DNA of 64,000 nucleotides from Hyparrhenia diplandra. Taxonomy: Eukaryota; Streptophyta; Magnoliopsida; Poales; Poaceae. Below are positions 55,166 through 64,000 of this stretch, one piece after another. Position numbers and translations under genes: made by a program. The stretch is from NCBI GenBank assembly GCA_015847255.1, contig JADLZK010009250.1, positions 1 through 64,000 on the forward strand. Reading direction: 5' to 3'. The notes below the pieces were generated by a model. It was given only the letters and a program-made list of their open reading frames with translations. It did not search any database and was not told the DNA's origin. Position 1 is the stretch's first letter. Every line of letters begins with the position of its first letter.

Positions 55166-55565
55166 GGGGAATTTTTCCACCCGTTACAAAACAAAACTCT
55201 CTGTAACGGGAGCCTATACAACTTCAAAATTAATTTGAAGTGACAACGGCTCTCCTTTTTATGCGGAATAGTGCAACAGTCTGACACAACGGTCGGATCA
55301 CTCAGCAGAAGAAAAAGAACTCTTTAGACGCCATCAACATCGCAACAACTCAGAGCGCCAAAGCAGCTACAAGAAGTCGACTTCATCTAAGGCAAACAAC
55401 CCTTCAGCAGAAAACAAGTCTGACCAACATTATAGAAGCCGGAAGACAGAAGACAAAACAAGGTGCAGTAAAATCGCACTATGCGACCCGTGATTGCACA
55501 GAAAAAGAGAAACAGTCGAAATTCCCGGAGGACAAGAAGAACCTCTAGGAGCTCTTTCTATAAAA

Positions 55566-56075
55566 GAACTCCAAGATGCTCAGGGGCTGCAGGATACCCG
55601 GGACAAAATTTCTCCAAGAAGAACTCTGGAACGAGAAGAACTCAAAAACGGAGGAGAAGAACTCAAAGACCTTCCCGCTCTTTGTGCTAAAAAGCAAGAA
55701 GCTCGGGGGGCTACACCCTACGGGTGCACTTTTTTCAAAGTGCACACCGTATGATCACAAGACCATATTAAGGCTTTATCCGAGAAGAGCGAAGACAGCT
55801 CTCATGACTCAAACTTGAGATGCTCGGGAGCTTATGGAACGAGATTCTTTTAAGAACTCCGAAACGGAAGAACCCGAAGACGGAGCTCCGAAATAACAAG
55901 AACTCGAGGATAGAGAAAAACTCAAAAGACCTTCCAGCTCTTTGTGCCAAAAAGCAAGAAGCTCGGGGGCTACACCCTATGGGTGCACTTTTTTCAAAGT
56001 GCACGCCGTATGATCTCAAGACCATATCAAGGCTTCATCCGAGAAGAGCGAAGACTACTCTCATGACTCAACCAT
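55566..56075 (+). repeat. Tandemly duplicated block of about 260 bp before the gypsy 3' LTR
   Basis: Two diverged copies (about 55566-55816 and 55817-56075) share AAAAAGCAAGAAGCTCGGGG, a GGTGCAC hairpin and CCGAGAAGAGCGAAGAC. In each, arms GTGCACTTT and AAAGTGCAC around a 4-base loop form a perfect hairpin (55724-55745 and 55983-56004). GCTCGGGGG occurs at 55701, 55961 and 56081. Confidence 0.8.
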
Positions 56076-56080
56076 GAGAC

Positions 56081-56091
56081 GCTCGGGGGCT
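56081..56091 (+). other. Gypsy polypurine-tract region
   Basis: GCTCGGGGGCT lies immediately before the 3' LTR, at the position and with the G-run used by many Tat elements. Confidence 0.65.
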
Positions 56092-56611
56092 TGTGGATAC
56101 GGGATCACCAAAGAACTCTACCGAGTTGTTCGCGGGGTTCTATCCTAGCCTGCGGCCACAAACAACTCTCAGAAGGCAATGGAAGCGTAGCTACGGTGAC
56201 TTCTGTTGTAACTAGGATAGAACTCTAGTCAGATCCATGTTTAGAGTTAGGGTGTTCGAATCCTCATCGGACAACCCTCTCTGTATCTGACTAGGACCGT
56301 AGCAAGCTCCTTGGTCCCTTGAACTATAAAAGGTGACCAAGGAGCACCTCGTAGAGGAGAAGGTAGCTTGAACACGTCAAGTGCTGTAAACATCACAACC
56401 GATTCTCGGTTGACCCCATCAATCAAAAACAGGCTCACGCCGACTGGACGTAAAGGTCTTTACTCGATCAAGGATCGAGGGCCCGAACCAGTATAAAAAC
56501 CCCGCTCTCAATGTCAGCTGCGCAACAAACCGCTGGGCTCCAGGTTCATCAAGGCCCGAACAAACTGACCGGTTCACCCCGTGGCAGGCTCTCGGTCGTA
56601 AAACATCGACA
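56092..56611 (+). repeat. 3' LTR of the gypsy element
   Basis: It matches 29964-30482 with about 3% differences by eye, followed by GTACA. The promoter inverted repeat is kept (56306-56345). Confidence 0.93.
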
Positions 56612-56817
56612 GTACATGCCTGGCGGGTACTAGCCACCCATACCCGCACCCGCGAAACCAAAACCTTACCCGCACTCGCACCCGTACCCGCAGACGGGTA
56701 GGAAATCTATTCCATACCACACCTGTGTGGGTAATAGATTACCCGCGGGTAACCCGCACTCAATGGCGGCTCCCTGCTGTGGTCGTGTGCGCTTGCTAGA
56801 GAAGGGAGTCGCGCCGA

Positions 56818-59082
56818 GCGGGAGATTCACGAAAGGAGCACTAGTGGATTGCTCGTGGCTTGTGAATCCTCTCTTGTGATTGGTGTGCTTGAGCTCGCAC
56901 CGGGGATTCGACACCGTGTCATTAAGCTTAGCAACCATCAAGTGAGTGTATCGCCACAATGGGGACTAGCGTGCGGTAAGCACGTGAACCTCGGTGAAAA
57001 ATCATCGTGTCACTTTGTTGACACTGTTATAGCATAATATTATTAATCAATTAACATGAAATAAGGGCTTAAGTTAGATGTCAACATAAGTCTAGGGGTC
57101 TAACTAATATATTTCCACGAGTTTTGGTATTCTGTGACTTTCTAGGGACCTAACAGATAAATATAGAGAAGAATGGAGAAAGTTCCGGAATATACAAGAC
57201 ATATGATGACAAGACTTGACCGTGAAGTAACTCAACCCGAAAAGTGGACTAAAACATTCTAGAAGATACCGGAGGACACCGGAAGAAACGGGAAGCCGAG
57301 GTGGCATGCCATCTGGCGGCCGCCGATGACAACTAGGCCGGCCGCCCGGTGGGGTCACCCCCTGTCGACCCTCACATTTTCATGTCGGTTTACCACCGAC
57401 CTTGAGGTTGTATCTACACCATTATTGAAGGTCGGTTTGATCCAAAGGTCCACATTCATCGCCAAGTCCTATATAAGAAGACCGGTGACCCGGGGCTAAT
57501 AATCAATTTCATTATCAATTCATTCTCATCAAGTCCAACCAAGTCTAGACCTAAGCTCTAGTTCATACTAGAAGTAGTTAGCTATCTAGCTAGTTCTAGT
57601 TGAAGATCAAGCTCATCTTGAGTTCTTGATAGTCAAGAAGTAGCAAGGATCATCGTTCTTGAGACTTCTCTCTTGTATTCGACCAGTAAATACTATTATA
57701 TTCGTAATACAATTGTTATGGCTTTGATCTATATAATTATTATATTCTTATTGATATGTGTTTATGCATGCTATGATTATATGTTTAGTTTAGTGAGTTT
57801 GTCTTATATCTTATGCATGGAATTGTATAGCATTCACGTAGATGATCACTATGTGGGTGATAAGCAATGTGTAAACGTGGTGTTTATACAACGTTTATCT
57901 GCAATTGCACCCTACATTCCGGGCCGTGTGGTAGATCGCGGGAGTGACAGTCCTGTTGAGTCCTTTGTGTCCTTGGTTGTTATTGGTAATGCTTGCCATG
58001 TGTAGATGTAATCCAACCTTACCATGATAGCTAGATGTATTGCACTAATTGTAGTATTCATTGACATGTGATTAAGAGTATCTTAGGAATATTCTTTCTA
58101 TTCTTTCTATAACATGCTAATAGCTCGTATGATACTAGTGGCATATGATGATCTTAGACTTGGGTAATTATTATTTATATAAATATCTTTATCTTGTGAC
58201 TTATCCTGTTGAGTAATGTTAGATGCATATGGCTACTCTGCATTATACAGCGTAAGTGGATCTCATAAGTAAATCACTTCCTAAATCATTAGATATCCTT
58301 TTCTCTCTACTTTCCATAGACTTACCTTCCCCGTGGTAAAATATAAATACGATACGGATTACTCCCCGGTGAAGTGCTACGATGATATTTCTATCGGCGC
58401 TTTGCGGATATCATGTTCATTCTTTTATCAAGACCTTTCAAGAATACCATACCCGCATTTCTTTGAGCGTTATTGCTAGGGTGACAGGACTAGTGTATAG
58501 GTAATGCCTAGAAATGAGTGGTATACCTTGAGTACATATCCTGGTGAGATTAACTCCACTATGGATAATGATGCTAAGTTTACATCTCACTACTAACACC
58601 GCCTAACTTCGCTTTGTTGGATCATGAGGTTAATCCCATATCCAAGCTAACATGATTAGATAGATATCCCATATATATTTCTTTCGCCTTCCTAATTTGG
58701 ATCGTGTAAGAAATATCAACACACTTGTGTTGTGCTCGTTGGAGATTTCTATTGGTACACAGTGATTGGCGACAACCTCGACACTACAACGGTGGTATTG
58801 TATCCTAGCTCACTTGCATTACTTTCACTAGCTATCTTGTGTAGTTTGTAGTGTGATAGAGTTGATTAGCTTTGCTTAGCTCCTAGTGGTTGATTTACTT
58901 AGCATATATTGTTCACCTAGGAGTAATTTAGCAACCTAGCTTTTGCTTGTGGCTTGCATAGCTAGTTTCGTAGCACCGCTAAATTAGCTTTCGCCATCTT
59001 ATTTACTAACCGCCTTGTTTAGTATTGTTGCAAGAATTTTTAATAGGCTATTCACCCCCCCTCTAGCCATTAGGACCTTTCA
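56818..59082 (+). mobile_element. Copia LTR fragment (33370-family), split by a solo LTR
   Basis: 56818-57015 and 58727-59082 together match the 3' part of the LTR at 33370-35097 (from GGGAGATTC-CGAAAGGAGCA to GGACCTTTCA). The 5' part is missing, so it is a truncated solo LTR or fragment inside the TIR element. No target duplication was found. Confidence 0.75.
57016..58721 (+). mobile_element. Solo LTR (1.7 kb), plus orientation
   Basis: It runs from TGTTGACACTG to AATATCAACA, flanked by CACTT at 57011-57015 and 58722-58726. The uninterrupted target can be seen in the copia LTRs (ATCATCGTGTC then GTGTGCTAGC). Promoter motif CCTATATAAGAAGACCGG lies at about 57468. It is the same family as the inverted solo LTR at 39090-40516. 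Confidence 0.88.
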
Positions 59083-59430
59083 GCGGTGCGCTTGCGCGAG
59101 GCCGTGAGGCGCCGATGCCGCGAGCCGCAGGTGGTCGATCTTGCGGCGCGCCACGTGGGGCTCGGACGCCGGGAGGGATGTGTGGATGGCGGAGGTCGAG
59201 GTCCCGCAGCCCGGTCGCGTCGCCCTCGCGCGTCGCGGTCACGTGCGTCTCCCCGCGCGGAACGACGGAAGGGGAGAGTGGATGCGGCGGCTAGGGAGTG
59301 GGGAGGGGAAGGGAGAGTGAGACTAGGGTTTCACAGACTGATTGAGGTATATATAGTAGAGCTAAAATAATGGATTGGGGCAAAATCATGGGCTGTTATG
59401 GGCCAAAATGAGAAGGTTGTTGGCTGATAG
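59083..59430. other. GC-rich interior of the TIR element
   Basis: This has a GC-rich, gene-like composition (GCG/GAG-rich, ending AGGGTTTCACAGAC) with one open frame of 94 codons on the plus strand and no family likeness. It could be a captured gene fragment, but the source is not identifiable here. Confidence 0.3.
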
Positions 59431-59826
59431 TGCAGTTTTTTTTTTACCCTATGGGTATGGGTAGTATAGATCCACACTCGTACCTGTCGTACCCGATGGG
59501 TAGAGAATTTCGCCCATTAACGTACCCACGGGTAGAAAAATCGTTCCACACCCGTGTTTTTAACGGGTAAAACCCGTTGGGTTCTTGGGTTTCGGGTACC
59601 CGTTGACATATTGAGGTGCAGCCTTGTAAGGAGGTTTACCGTTGCTCGTTGCGGGGTTCTTTTTATGGCAAAAGGAACACATGGATGGGTAGCGGGATGG
59701 ATTCCGGAGCCGGTGCAGACAGTCTAAGCATCTGGCGCCAATGTGCTTTTCTGATAGTGTCAATAGGCAACAATGACAACCTCTCTCAATCTATTAATTG
59801 ACTATATAAATTGTTTTAGCCATGTA

Positions 59827-60204
59827 CTCCCTCCATACCCATAATTCTTGACGCTTAGGACATGATTGTGGAAACCAAGGAGTCATTAATTAGGGTTATC
59901 TTCCATGTTTGCCCCTATTAAATACAGCTGTGGGTACTCCTTAGACATGAAACAGTCTACTGGTCAGGTGGGTGGGACTTTAGCCTGAAGGGCATTGTTC
60001 AAATCCCCTACTCCTCAGTTTTTTTTCTCTTTATCATGATTTTTCATGGCGCTTGTTCTCATTTTGCACGGGATCGACGAATCATTGCGGGCTGAGTGAT
60101 TAGGGTTATTCCCGTCTTAGAGCCGCATGGCTTCGCCAAAGCGTCTAGTTATGTGAAAACGCAACGTGTGCCTAGGACGTCACAAAATCTGGGTACAGAG
60201 GGAG
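59827..60204. mobile_element. Stowaway-like MITE, 378 bp
   Basis: Ends CTCCCTCCATACCC and (right) GGGTACAGAGGGAG, with TA on both sides (59825-59826, 60205-60206). This is the Tc1/mariner Stowaway signature CTCCCTCC..GGAGGGAG. No transposase is encoded. The interior carries tRNA-like A and B boxes. Confidence 0.8.
59951..60027 (+). other. tRNA-like pol III boxes inside the MITE
   Basis: An A-box-like AGTCTACTGG (59954-59963), a B-box-like TGTTCAAATCC (59996-60006) and a T-run at 60019-60026 are spaced as in a tRNA-derived transcript. The flanks of the T loop do not pair, so this is not an intact tRNA gene. Confidence 0.35.
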
Positions 60205-60272
60205 TACGTATATGATTATTTTTCCATGTTTTGCAGATTGTCGTGTTGCACAGCTTGTGGTTGAGCAACATG

Positions 60273-62726
60273 TGTAGGATCGCTGGATGCCTAGAGGGGG
60301 GGTGAATAGGCCTGTTTCAAAAATTAACACAGAACACGATCAGTCTGTCGAGTGGCACTGCCACTCGGGCCAATCGACATTGCTGCTTCAAGTGGCACTG
60401 CTGCTCCTCAGAGCGGCACTGCCGCACCTGCAGAAAAGGTTAGCCCACAATTTAAAATCTGTCCAATGAAATTTAGATCGGTTAAATTTCCTAACTTCCT
60501 GGACAGATAAAGAAAGTCGATCGAGTGCTAAAACAAGTAGATCGTGAGCCACAAAATAGATCGACCTCACACCCTAAATCTTCTCAACAACAACAATATA
60601 TATGCAATGTGAAGTAAAACAAGCACACGGTGACACAGGGATTTATCCCGTGGTTCAGCTCGCCACAAAGGCTTGCCTAAGTCCACGTTGTTGAGGTTCC
60701 ACAAAGGAATGAGCTCACCACAAAGGTTTGCCTCTTTGCCTCGTTCTCAAGTCAAGAGAGTTAACTCTTGAGATGAGGGCTGATTGTATTAGATGCAAGA
60801 GGGTGTTACTAATGGGGTCGTGATTCCCGATCTTCCGTCAGGTTCAAGATAACTATCGATTTGGTCGGAAGCGACACACCGATCCGGCTTCAGATCACAA
60901 AGACCCGAACCCTGCAACCTTAGCACCACGTTTCCTCTGGTTATCAACCGTGTCACAAGCCGGTTGACCTCGCCAAGAAGGCTAATCCTTGCTGCAAATC
61001 GAAGAACACAAGCAAGAACAAGGTAAAATGCAACTCAATTGAAGTGACAATTGCGAGATATATGATTAAGCTCACAAGTTGTGGTTCCACAAACCGATGA
61101 ACAGCGACTGTCAACGGACCGAATGATCTAAGCAAAACCCAAACCCTAATGGAGGCGGCGGCTGCTGATGATAAAGCCAAAGGGGCGTCCAAGGACCCCC
61201 TACTCACGTCACTAAGGAACCCTAACATGTTACAAGGCCCAAACGGCCCAAAAGACGGCGACACATAGCGCCCTGACAGATTCTGGACGTCAACTTGTTT
61301 CGACGATTCCCGTTGATTATGATGGAATTTGGGCCTCAAACCAAATCCATTAGTTAGCTTATGAAATTATCTTTCCATGCATGTATGGATCGTCCAAAAC
61401 GGAGTCAGTATGTGACCTGGGCATCCGTTTTACTACTGACTGGTCCAGCAGCCCGAGATGGACTCGAACTCGACGTGGAGTGGGCCTCCAAGTTGGTTTG
61501 GACGCCTTTGCTGACCCCCTAAGGTGGTGGCCAAGGTGGAGGACGTCCTTGGGTATCCCAAATATGTTCTCCACGCCCTTGGGGCATACTCCAACTTGGG
61601 CCAGGGTCCCAAGGGTAAATATCAGGCCCATGACGACGATGTTGCTTTTGGTAGAAACAGCAATGGATTGTCTTGATAATTCGAAGGCCTTGCCGACATG
61701 ATATTGAAGTAGGACCATATCTATTTGAAAGCTTATGAAATAATCTTTCCATCAAGTGCTCATTGACCTCGATCGCACTTCGGATGAAAGAGTTATGGCC
61801 TTCCCAATGGAGTACTGTCTTACTGCCAACGAACCGAAAGCGTAACTCCGGTGGACTTGCACTTTGAGACCCATCTACAATAAAATAGTGACACGTACAC
61901 GTGGAACCAAGTGAATTGTACCAAATTTCACTATGAAAATGTGGGAGCAAGCTCACTTTATCTTTAGCTTTTATGGTCGTATCCATAGGTGTGATGTCCT
62001 CATCAAACCTCCCAAGGCTGCCACACAAATTGGCAAGCTCAAGGGCAACACACTAGCCGGCTAGGAGCAAGCTCCAACAGTAAAGAACCAAAACCACCGA
62101 CCAAAGTGCGAACCAAGTGCCTCTAAGACGATGAAGATCAGTGGAGCACCTCTCCAATCGAAGGTTGCTGCCTTTCCTCTCAAGATTTGATGGTGGAATC
62201 AAAGGATTAGCTTGAGAGGATGTGGAGCACCTATGGAGGGAGAGAGAGTGAGCACTTGAGTGGTTTCTGTCGAAATGAGCAGAGGTGGAAGAAGGTGACC
62301 GTTGGAGGTAGAATGGGAAAGGTATAAATACCCATTCACATTCAACGGTCAGATTATGAGCGGCACTGCCGCTCCCCCTGAGCGGCACTGCCACTCAGAC
62401 TAAGTCAGTAGGAATTGGAATTTGTTTGAACCCTGACTTAGTTTGGAGCTAGAGGTTATGTAGTGAAGAATTGAGCACTTGGTTGCACGCATTGACACAG
62501 TGGTTCTAATCCCTCTTAATAGTACGACGTGTCATTCAAAACATAAAACAATATAAACCTCCTTTGCTTGAAGTACTAGCTGTAAAACGAATTGGGGTAC
62601 TCCTCCGTTAGGTTGCAACATCCTCCTTAATGTATTTCCTGCTTGTTATCTCGATAGATCTCATTAGTCCTCTAGTTAGATTGTTATCAACGCTAAAACC
62701 CACATTAGAGGTTGATTGCACTTACA
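60273..62726 (-). mobile_element. Solo LTR (2.45 kb), minus orientation
   Basis: On the minus strand it starts TGTAAGTGCAATCAACC and ends with the CCTATTCACC...CTCTAGGCATCC type of copia LTR end, then GATCCTACA. Flanks are ACATG (60268-60272) and ACGTG (62727-62731), 4 of 5 matching. GGTATAAATACC at about 62319-62330 is a palindromic TATA motif. Palindromes of the GAGCGGCACTGCCGCTC type occur near both ends. No internal retroelement sequence is present. Confidence 0.7.
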
Positions 62727-62731
62727 ACGTG

Positions 62732-64000
62732 CCATTACCACGATAGGCAGCGCTACTGCACGTCACCAGGAAACCACATGCATAACATATGCAAACAGCG
62801 AGCGCAACCTACAAGCGAAGGCGCACGGGCGCAAGTAGCCTCGCGGAGTCAGAGTCACCGTAGCTCAAACCGAAAACCTAGGTGGGAATAGAATTATCGA
62901 ACTAGTGCCAGAGATAGCTATCTAGAGCAAGGCGTGCCAGGACATCAAGGGGTTTTTACATTAATGGAAATTAGAAAATTCTAGAAGAAATTCCATGTAA
63001 ATTTGAATGTTCCTTATATTTTATACATTTGAAGTGTATGGTCCATTTTTTGTATGAGTACCTAGATCAAAATTTATGCTAACAATAAAGAAGTTAGATA
63101 ATGAAATAGTTTTCTCAACGTGTGTTATGTGCATATTAGGAGTTTTGTAGGAATGTTGAACATTTTTAAGTGCATTTTATTATTCTAGCTTACTGCATTT
63201 AATGAATAATAACCCATATTTAAATATGTGTGTGAATATTTTCCCATAAAACTTAATTATAGCATACATGAATGGGCCTCCATAAGATATATCAAGCCTA
63301 TGATAGGGGATATTTTTTAAGTGTGCTATTAAAGATCTAATATTGGCATTAGGGGAGGAGAGAGCCTATATTTTGAATGCCAAATATGATTTCTACAGAA
63401 GGAAAATGGTCTTAAGAGAAAATATTCCTTCAAGCTTGAAGCATAAATAGTATCATGCACTAATTCATATAATAGTTTGACTAATGATCTTGTGAAGCAT
63501 GAAGCGAGCATATGCTAATTGTAAAACCGAAGTTATGTTTACTAATAGTTAACTAAATGTTATATACTATTAACCTAAAATCTACGAGGGGATACATGTG
63601 AGATCTAGTTTAGTGTATACTTAAAATAAAATAGTCATCGCATGACTTTATAGTGAATAACAATATATCATTGTATATATTACTTTGTAATCTCTTATGC
63701 AGTAGAGAATGTATCTCATAGAAGATAATTATTAATTTACTAAGGATGAAAAGTACATCCATGAAGGTTTACCGATCAATTCTTGAATAAGCATCATTCA
63801 TCCCTGAATAGAATATAGACCTAGGAGAAAAAAAAATGAGGAATCTTAAACACTGTGAAGGTCTCATTCAAACACTTAAAAGGTGTATGAAAAGCTAGGA
63901 ATGAAGTGATGATATCCTCTAAATACATATAAGGTATAATAATAATAGTGGTTTTGGCAATAGGTTGTGTTTAATATTTAGTGGTACAATCAAAATCTCG
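62732..64000. other. AT-rich intergenic sequence
   Basis: No coding region, RNA gene or element ends were recognised. The part to about 62930 is moderately GC-rich; the remainder is strongly AT-rich. Confidence 0.5.

Larger units (their letters stand above)
29964..56611 (+). mobile_element. Ty3/gypsy retrotransposon, Tat lineage, interrupted by a copia element
   Basis: LTRs of 519 and 520 bp (29964-30482 and 56092-56611) run from TGTGGATACGGG to AAAACATCGACA and are flanked by a perfect GTACA duplication (29959-29963, 56612-56616). Order on the plus strand is gag, protease, reverse transcriptase, RNase H, a second RNase H (RVT_3 type) and integrase, followed by 5.6 kb with an antisense gene, minisatellites and a polypurine tract. 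The second RNase H and the large 3' region are marks of the Tat lineage. Without the 13.6-kb copia insertion it is about 13 kb. Frame breaks make it non-autonomous now. Confidence 0.93.
29944..59614. mobile_element. Non-autonomous TIR element (hAT-like), host of the nested stack
   Basis: The left end reads TCAAGATGGCAACGGGTAC and the right end, reverse-complemented, TCAATATGTCAACGGGTAC, matching at 17 of 19. Flanks are GGTGTAGC (29936-29943) and GGTGCAGC (59615-59622), an 8-bp TSD at 7 of 8. Subterminal parts (56612-56760 and 59440-59614) are full of ACCCG/CGGGT motifs, as expected for transposase-binding repeats. Without the later insertions it would be about 0.75 kb and encodes no transposase. 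The 8-bp TSD suggests hAT; the outermost T rather than C makes this tentative. Confidence 0.6.

Noticed and set aside
54626..55180. Start of the antisense gene at the first upstream methionine (55180)
   Set aside because: The extra N-terminal residues are hydrophobic and lie upstream of and across the putative TATA motif; MAKGSSSK at 54994 has a hydrophilic start and lies downstream of that motif.
57673..58005. Plus-strand ORF of 110 codons starting MYSTSKYYYIRNTIVMALIY
   Set aside because: It lies inside a solo LTR with exact boundaries, is AT-rich and hydrophobic by composition, and is not matched by an open frame in the related solo LTR at 39090-40516.
59086..59370. 94-codon plus-strand ORF as a captured gene
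   Set aside because: It is Arg/Ala/Gly-rich, as GC-rich non-coding DNA gives; no domain or start context supports it.

Overview
This is nuclear DNA from a flowering plant, almost certainly a grass (Poaceae). The evidence is spliced exons with GT..AG borders of a conserved plant mRNA 3'-end-processing gene (CPSF160) and a dense nest of grass-type transposable elements: Sirevirus-like Ty1/copia, Tat-lineage Ty3/gypsy with a second RNase H, a SMART-type mini-LTR element, an RTE LINE with a TTG tail, L1-type LINEs, Stowaway and PIF/Harbinger elements. I see no prokaryotic gene organisation.

Layout, left third (1-28 kb): the 3' part of a CPSF160 gene on the + strand, 12 recognisable exons from 1369 to the stop at 27608. 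Its 5' half lies outside the window. One intron (1465-18463) is 17 kb because it is packed with transposons: L1 3' ends, one carrying an 832-bp Harbinger-type insertion; a decayed copia element with about 110-bp LTRs (4630-10531); and an RTE LINE split by a second copia element (11974-16996, perfect CTAAG target duplication). Smaller introns hold a SMART element, a 5'-truncated L1 flanked by a 21-bp direct repeat, an L1 zinc-finger remnant and a possible small LTR remnant. Ten of the 12 exons carry a one-base frame disruption, mostly in homopolymers, although splice sites and protein similarity are preserved. This looks more like uncorrected sequence error than ancient decay, but a young pseudogene cannot be excluded.

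Middle (29.9-59.6 kb): a set of nested insertions whose borders can be read from target-site duplications. A small non-autonomous TIR element (29944-59614, 8-bp TSD at 7/8) was split by a Tat-type gypsy element (29964-56611, TSD GTACA). Its protease/RT region was split by a Sirevirus-like copia element (33370-46965, TSD CCCGT), whose gag/pol region took two further insertions now reduced to solo LTRs (37003-38911, TSD CAAGG; 39090-40516, TSD GGTAC). The copia 3' region also holds a 425-bp TIR element whose interior resembles its own host sequence. The gypsy element carries an intron-containing antisense gene downstream of pol, minisatellites, a duplicated block with polypurine-tract-like motifs, and an LTR promoter whose TATA box sits in the loop of an 11-bp perfect inverted repeat. 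On the right side of the TIR element lies a piece of copia LTR split by a third solo LTR (57016-58721, TSD CACTT).

Right end (59.6-64 kb): a Stowaway-like MITE with tRNA-like pol III boxes inside, a 2.45-kb solo LTR in minus orientation (60273-62726), and AT-rich DNA with no gene I can recognise. Apart from CPSF160, every coding region I can identify belongs to a mobile element. I did not find a convincing new molecular system. The features most worth checking are the antisense gene, the promoter hairpin and duplicated block of the gypsy element, the host-like sequence inside the 425-bp element, and the pattern of one-base indels.
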